Of a DNA stretch of 64,000 nt, positions 61,298 to 64,000 are shown in pieces (position 1 is the stretch's first letter; every line of letters begins with the position of its first letter). The DNA is taken from positions 2,976,001 to 3,040,000 of the forward strand of contig OX337228.1 in assembly GCA_946965045.2 (NCBI GenBank). The letters are read 5' to 3'. The notes beneath the pieces are model-generated. The model had not been told where the DNA came from, did not search any database, and saw nothing but the letters and a program-made list of their open reading frames with translations. The translations under genes and the position numbers were made by a program. This stretch comes from Epithemia pelagica. Its lineage: Eukaryota > Bacillariophyta > Bacillariophyceae > Surirellales > Surirellaceae.

Positions 61298-63982
61298 ATG
61301 GTCCGGTCGAAATCTAGTGGGCGGGCGAATGGGTCTGGTGGCAGGAACAGGATAGCGAGATGGCGTCGAGACCCAGAAATTCGGCGGATTTCAGCGCAGA
61401 ACGATGAACCAGAAGATCGGGAAGGTACAATTCGATCGATGGCGCGATCCCAACAAGACGAATTCCGAGAGGAAGCATTAAGCTACTATGGAATGCAACT
61501 CAAAAACAACGGACCATCGAGATACCAACCCCAGACAATTTATTACTCGCTACCACATGGGGGAGTTCCATCCCATGTGGTGGTCGAGGATGTCAGTGCT
61601 GGTCGTTCCTCTATTTCAGAATCCCGTGGTACGAGTGCTGCGAGCATGGGAAAATATGGGAATCGAAGTGCTGCATATTCGACGAAACCTGATCTCGAAG
61701 AACGCCTTGAAGAGATCAGTAGGACGGACAGCTCCGAAAGGGAACAAAATCGCGGACTTGAGCAAAGAACTTCCTCTTTCTTAGACAAAATATTTGGCAT
61801 GAAGGACAATGCACCTAAAGCTGGACATGAGTCAGTCTACTCGTATGGCAGTTACTATTCCCACGGCGAAAGCTCAGGAAATAGCTATTCTGATGGTGAC
61901 GTCTCAACAGCATTTGACAGCGCTGCTTACTTCTATCCAAGGGAGATTCTTGCAACATCAAAGGGAAGAACAAATTCTTCGTCGTATCTTAAGCGGCAAG
62001 CATATGTTGAAAATGAACTCAACAAAAAGTCGCATCTTGGAACTGTGCAAGAGACAGAAGATGATGGCAATTCAACAGGAGTAGTTGACGATACAGAGAA
62101 AACGAATCGACCCTTTCACGCTGAAATTCTACAAACTTTAAGCGGGGGACTTGCTGACATTTTCTCGGTTCGAACACCGTGGAGCAATAGGCGAGGTGAT
62201 GATAACGCCGCAGATGACGCGGCTTACGAAGACGAAGTAGTTGTGGATGAGGCACAAAATCATGAATTACAGGCGGAAAAGTCGGAACTTCAAGCTGAAG
62301 CCTTCAACGAGAGAATTGACCCTGAACCATATGGACAATCTGTCCGAACTTTTCAAGCGTCCTTGTCGGATTATGGTTCCATCTACTCGGAGAGCGGCGT
62401 GAGACCACACATTCGCCCCTGTCGACTTTTCTGTCGACCCGGGAAAAGCCCCTGTAGACTTTTCTGTCGACCCGGGAAAACGACTCGTGAGAGACAAGAA
62501 GCCGAATTAGAGGAACAATCACAACTGAGTAGGGATCTGGAGACAGCAAAAGAAGCGAACAAAGCAGAATCAGAACATACGACTGTAATGTACAACGGTA
62601 GTATTGAACGTTTGACAAAAGAAGAATCCCTTCTTCTTCAAGCATGGAGAACAACCAAGGCGAACGCCGACAAATCAGAAAATCAAGGAGCCATTCAAAC
62701 GAGCATGTCGGAAAAGACTGCAAGTTCTCACTCAGAAAACCCTGCTCCCAATTCGAATCCTATCAATACATCGCCTTCTAGTTCGGAACGCAGCTCCCTG
62801 GTTGAACAAACCTTGTCCAGTGGGGCAGCAGTCTTGACTGCCACGAGATCCTTGTTGTCCCTGACTGAAAGGCAAGCAGAGGCTTCAGAGGCATCAACTC
62901 AGGTGGCGGCAAATAAGATCAACAATGGACAGAGATCTACTACCGTTGAAGAATCTTCAAATTCAAGTGTAGTGACAGGACCTGTGAAAGCGGAAGAAGA
63001 ACAAGACAAAGAAAGCATGGCCGCTACCGAAAGAGAGGAAGAGGGTGGCTCACAGAGAAGCACGAGAACATCCAAGAGTAGCAATGTCGGACGCCGGCAA
63101 GCCAGAGCAGAACAAGCGAAACCACAGGCTACTTCGGCAACAACTACAGCAACAGATCCATCTGTGTCAGCTTCCCCAACAGGGCCTGTCGTATCGCAAA
63201 ATCAATCCACGGACAACTCTGGTTCTTCTGAGGGAAGAAGAAATCCAATGGGAAATGAGAAGAAACCGTCCGATTACGGCCAGCCAACTTTCCGGCAGTT
63301 AGCTTCTACAGAAGAAAGAGACGATGTTTCACATTCTGTTGAGGACAGTCCTGCGCTGCGAAAAGATAGTTCCACCACGAGAGGCCGAAGGCCCCGTTAT
63401 CGTCCCCCAACTTGGACATCCTCGCAAGACTCTGATCTGAAGAAGTCTGGCGTAGAAGCCGACATACCCTTGTACAAGCTTCATCGAAGCACTGAATTTG
63501 ACCGCGGAACACGTAGGGACAGTCTCTCTCAACCATATTTATCAGCGATGCCAGCTCCGTCAATAGAAGAATCGGAGATTTCCGTGAAGCATCGCGAAGT
63601 GGACAGATATACATCTTTGGAACAATCTGAACCAGCCGCGAATCTCACAGAGAAAACCAGCAATAGTCGCAGTGCTCCACGGGTAAGATTTGAAGGAGTG
63701 GGTATCCCCAATCAATTGCCGAAACAACATTCAAGACGAAGAAGACGATCCATTTATCAACGTACAATGCCACCTGCTGTGCCGGACCGTGTCGCTTCAA
63801 TTCACGGAATTTTGCGATCCGAAGATGAAGCCAGGCTCGAGTCGTATCAACAAAAACTCCAGCATGCATATGATGTAGAATCGTCGTATGATGGGGGTGT
63901 GCTGGATCTCTATGAGTCTGATGAATATTCTTCGACTGGCGGACTCATGTCGCTAGCGGCGCAATCTCATCACTTTTACTAA
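61298..63982 (+). CDS. Disordered unknown protein, 894 aa, with a Cys-rich duplication
   Basis: A single exon. It is basic at the start ('MVRSKSSGRANGSGGRNRIA'), Ser/Glu/Arg-rich throughout, with Tyr-rich patches ('SVYSYGSYYSHGESSGN'), a Glu/Gln/Ala helix-prone stretch after about residue 395, and a basic cluster 'HSRRRRRS' near the end. A short block 'PRVRFEGVGIPNQLP' and the C-terminal 40 residues look most conserved in style. A 33-bp tandem duplication at 62415-62447 and 62448-62480 encodes CRLFCRPGK twice and supplies the only four cysteines. I recognise no domain. It lies 534 bp from RPL31, divergently. Confidence 0.7.
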   Translation: MVRSKSSGRANGSGGRNRIARWRRDPEIRRISAQNDEPEDREGTIRSMARSQQDEFREEALSYYGMQLKNNGPSRYQPQTIYYSLPHGGVPSHVVVEDVSAGRSSISESRGTSAASMGKYGNRSAAYSTKPDLEERLEEISRTDSSEREQNRGLEQRTSSFLDKIFGMKDNAPKAGHESVYSYGSYYSHGESSGNSYSDGDVSTAFDSAAYFYPREILATSKGRTNSSSYLKRQAYVENELNKKSHLGTVQETEDDGNSTGVVDDTEKTNRPFHAEILQTLSGGLADIFSVRTPWSNRRGDDNAADDAAYEDEVVVDEAQNHELQAEKSELQAEAFNERIDPEPYGQSVRTFQASLSDYGSIYSESGVRPHIRPCRLFCRPGKSPCRLFCRPGKTTRERQEAELEEQSQLSRDLETAKEANKAESEHTTVMYNGSIERLTKEESLLLQAWRTTKANADKSENQGAIQTSMSEKTASSHSENPAPNSNPINTSPSSSERSSLVEQTLSSGAAVLTATRSLLSLTERQAEASEASTQVAANKINNGQRSTTVEESSNSSVVTGPVKAEEEQDKESMAATEREEEGGSQRSTRTSKSSNVGRRQARAEQAKPQATSATTTATDPSVSASPTGPVVSQNQSTDNSGSSEGRRNPMGNEKKPSDYGQPTFRQLASTEERDDVSHSVEDSPALRKDSSTTRGRRPRYRPPTWTSSQDSDLKKSGVEADIPLYKLHRSTEFDRGTRRDSLSQPYLSAMPAPSIEESEISVKHREVDRYTSLEQSEPAANLTEKTSNSRSAPRVRFEGVGIPNQLPKQHSRRRRRSIYQRTMPPAVPDRVASIHGILRSEDEARLESYQQKLQHAYDVESSYDGGVLDLYESDEYSSTGGLMSLAAQSHHFY
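62415..62480 (+). repeat. 33-bp tandem duplication inside the 894-aa gene
   Basis: Two 33-bp copies, at 62415-62447 and 62448-62480, differ by one base (GTCGAC versus GTAGAC). Each contains CTTTTC and, 11 bp on, GAAAA followed by the next unit, so a short hairpin can form. The length is a multiple of three and keeps the frame. Confidence 0.9.
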
Positions 63983-64000
63983 TATATTACATTTGCGGGA

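Noticed and set aside
1..64000. CRISPR array, bacterial operon or prophage
   Set aside because: Introns, ribosomal protein eL31, RRN3, proteasome and NF-Y genes show nuclear eukaryotic DNA; no regularly spaced direct repeats were seen.

Overview
The window looks like nuclear DNA of a diatom or a close stramenopile relative. The signs are: compact genes with few, short GT-AG introns (mostly 65-135 bp); plastid proteins with secretory-type N-termini and an ASAFAP-like Ala/Phe junction (RbfA 'AHAFP', DUF493 protein 'GAAFQ'); a bZIP-PAS transcription factor of the stramenopile type; very Ser/Asn/Gln-rich disordered proteins; and a stramenopile-like DDE transposase fragment. I cannot fix the genus from sequence alone. 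Exon structures below were deduced by reading splice sites on both strands and checking frame and domain continuity. No transcript data were used.

Layout. 1-2.9 kb: a 5'-truncated Tc1/mariner-like DDE endonuclease followed by a SET-domain gene. 3-8.1 kb: a Lys/Pro-repeat protein, an unknown 179-aa protein and a large CaMKK-like kinase. 8.2-13 kb (minus): a CobW/ZNG1-type metallochaperone GTPase and a three-exon bZIP-PAS factor. 14.5-21.2 kb: a Tom22-like import receptor (GC-AG intron) divergent from a C2/U-box protein, then a stand-alone DHFR divergent from RRN3. 21.3-29 kb: a lumenal FKBP, a four-TM protein, a Popeye-like cyclic-nucleotide-binding protein, a five-exon MsrB-type protein with an 18-nt exon, a PH-like unknown and a plastid DUF493 protein. 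29.4-39.8 kb: a large membrane protein, LarB, plastid RbfA, proteasome beta5, NF-YB, a LYR-motif protein and an HMCES/YedK SRAP protein. 40-46.4 kb: one intronless 2110-aa protein. 47-55.4 kb: an ABC1/ADCK2-like kinase, a branched-chain aminotransferase and Wee1. 55.9-64 kb: an MDR oxidoreductase with about 1,100 residues of disordered N-terminus, RPL31, and an 894-aa unknown.

Most genes are housekeeping, and I see no operon-like pathway cluster. Many neighbours are divergent pairs with short shared promoters. Two of these promoters carry a perfect TGACGTCA (CRE) palindrome, the class of site bound by bZIP proteins. The features least explained by genes are islands of TAGGAGTA/TACTCCTA inverted repeats in four intergenic stretches. 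Other points worth a second look are a eukaryotic, apparently mitochondrial LarB, the PCNA-box tail of the SRAP protein, a transposase/SET juxtaposition, and a tandem duplication that supplies every cysteine of the last protein. No tRNA, rRNA or CRISPR array was found.
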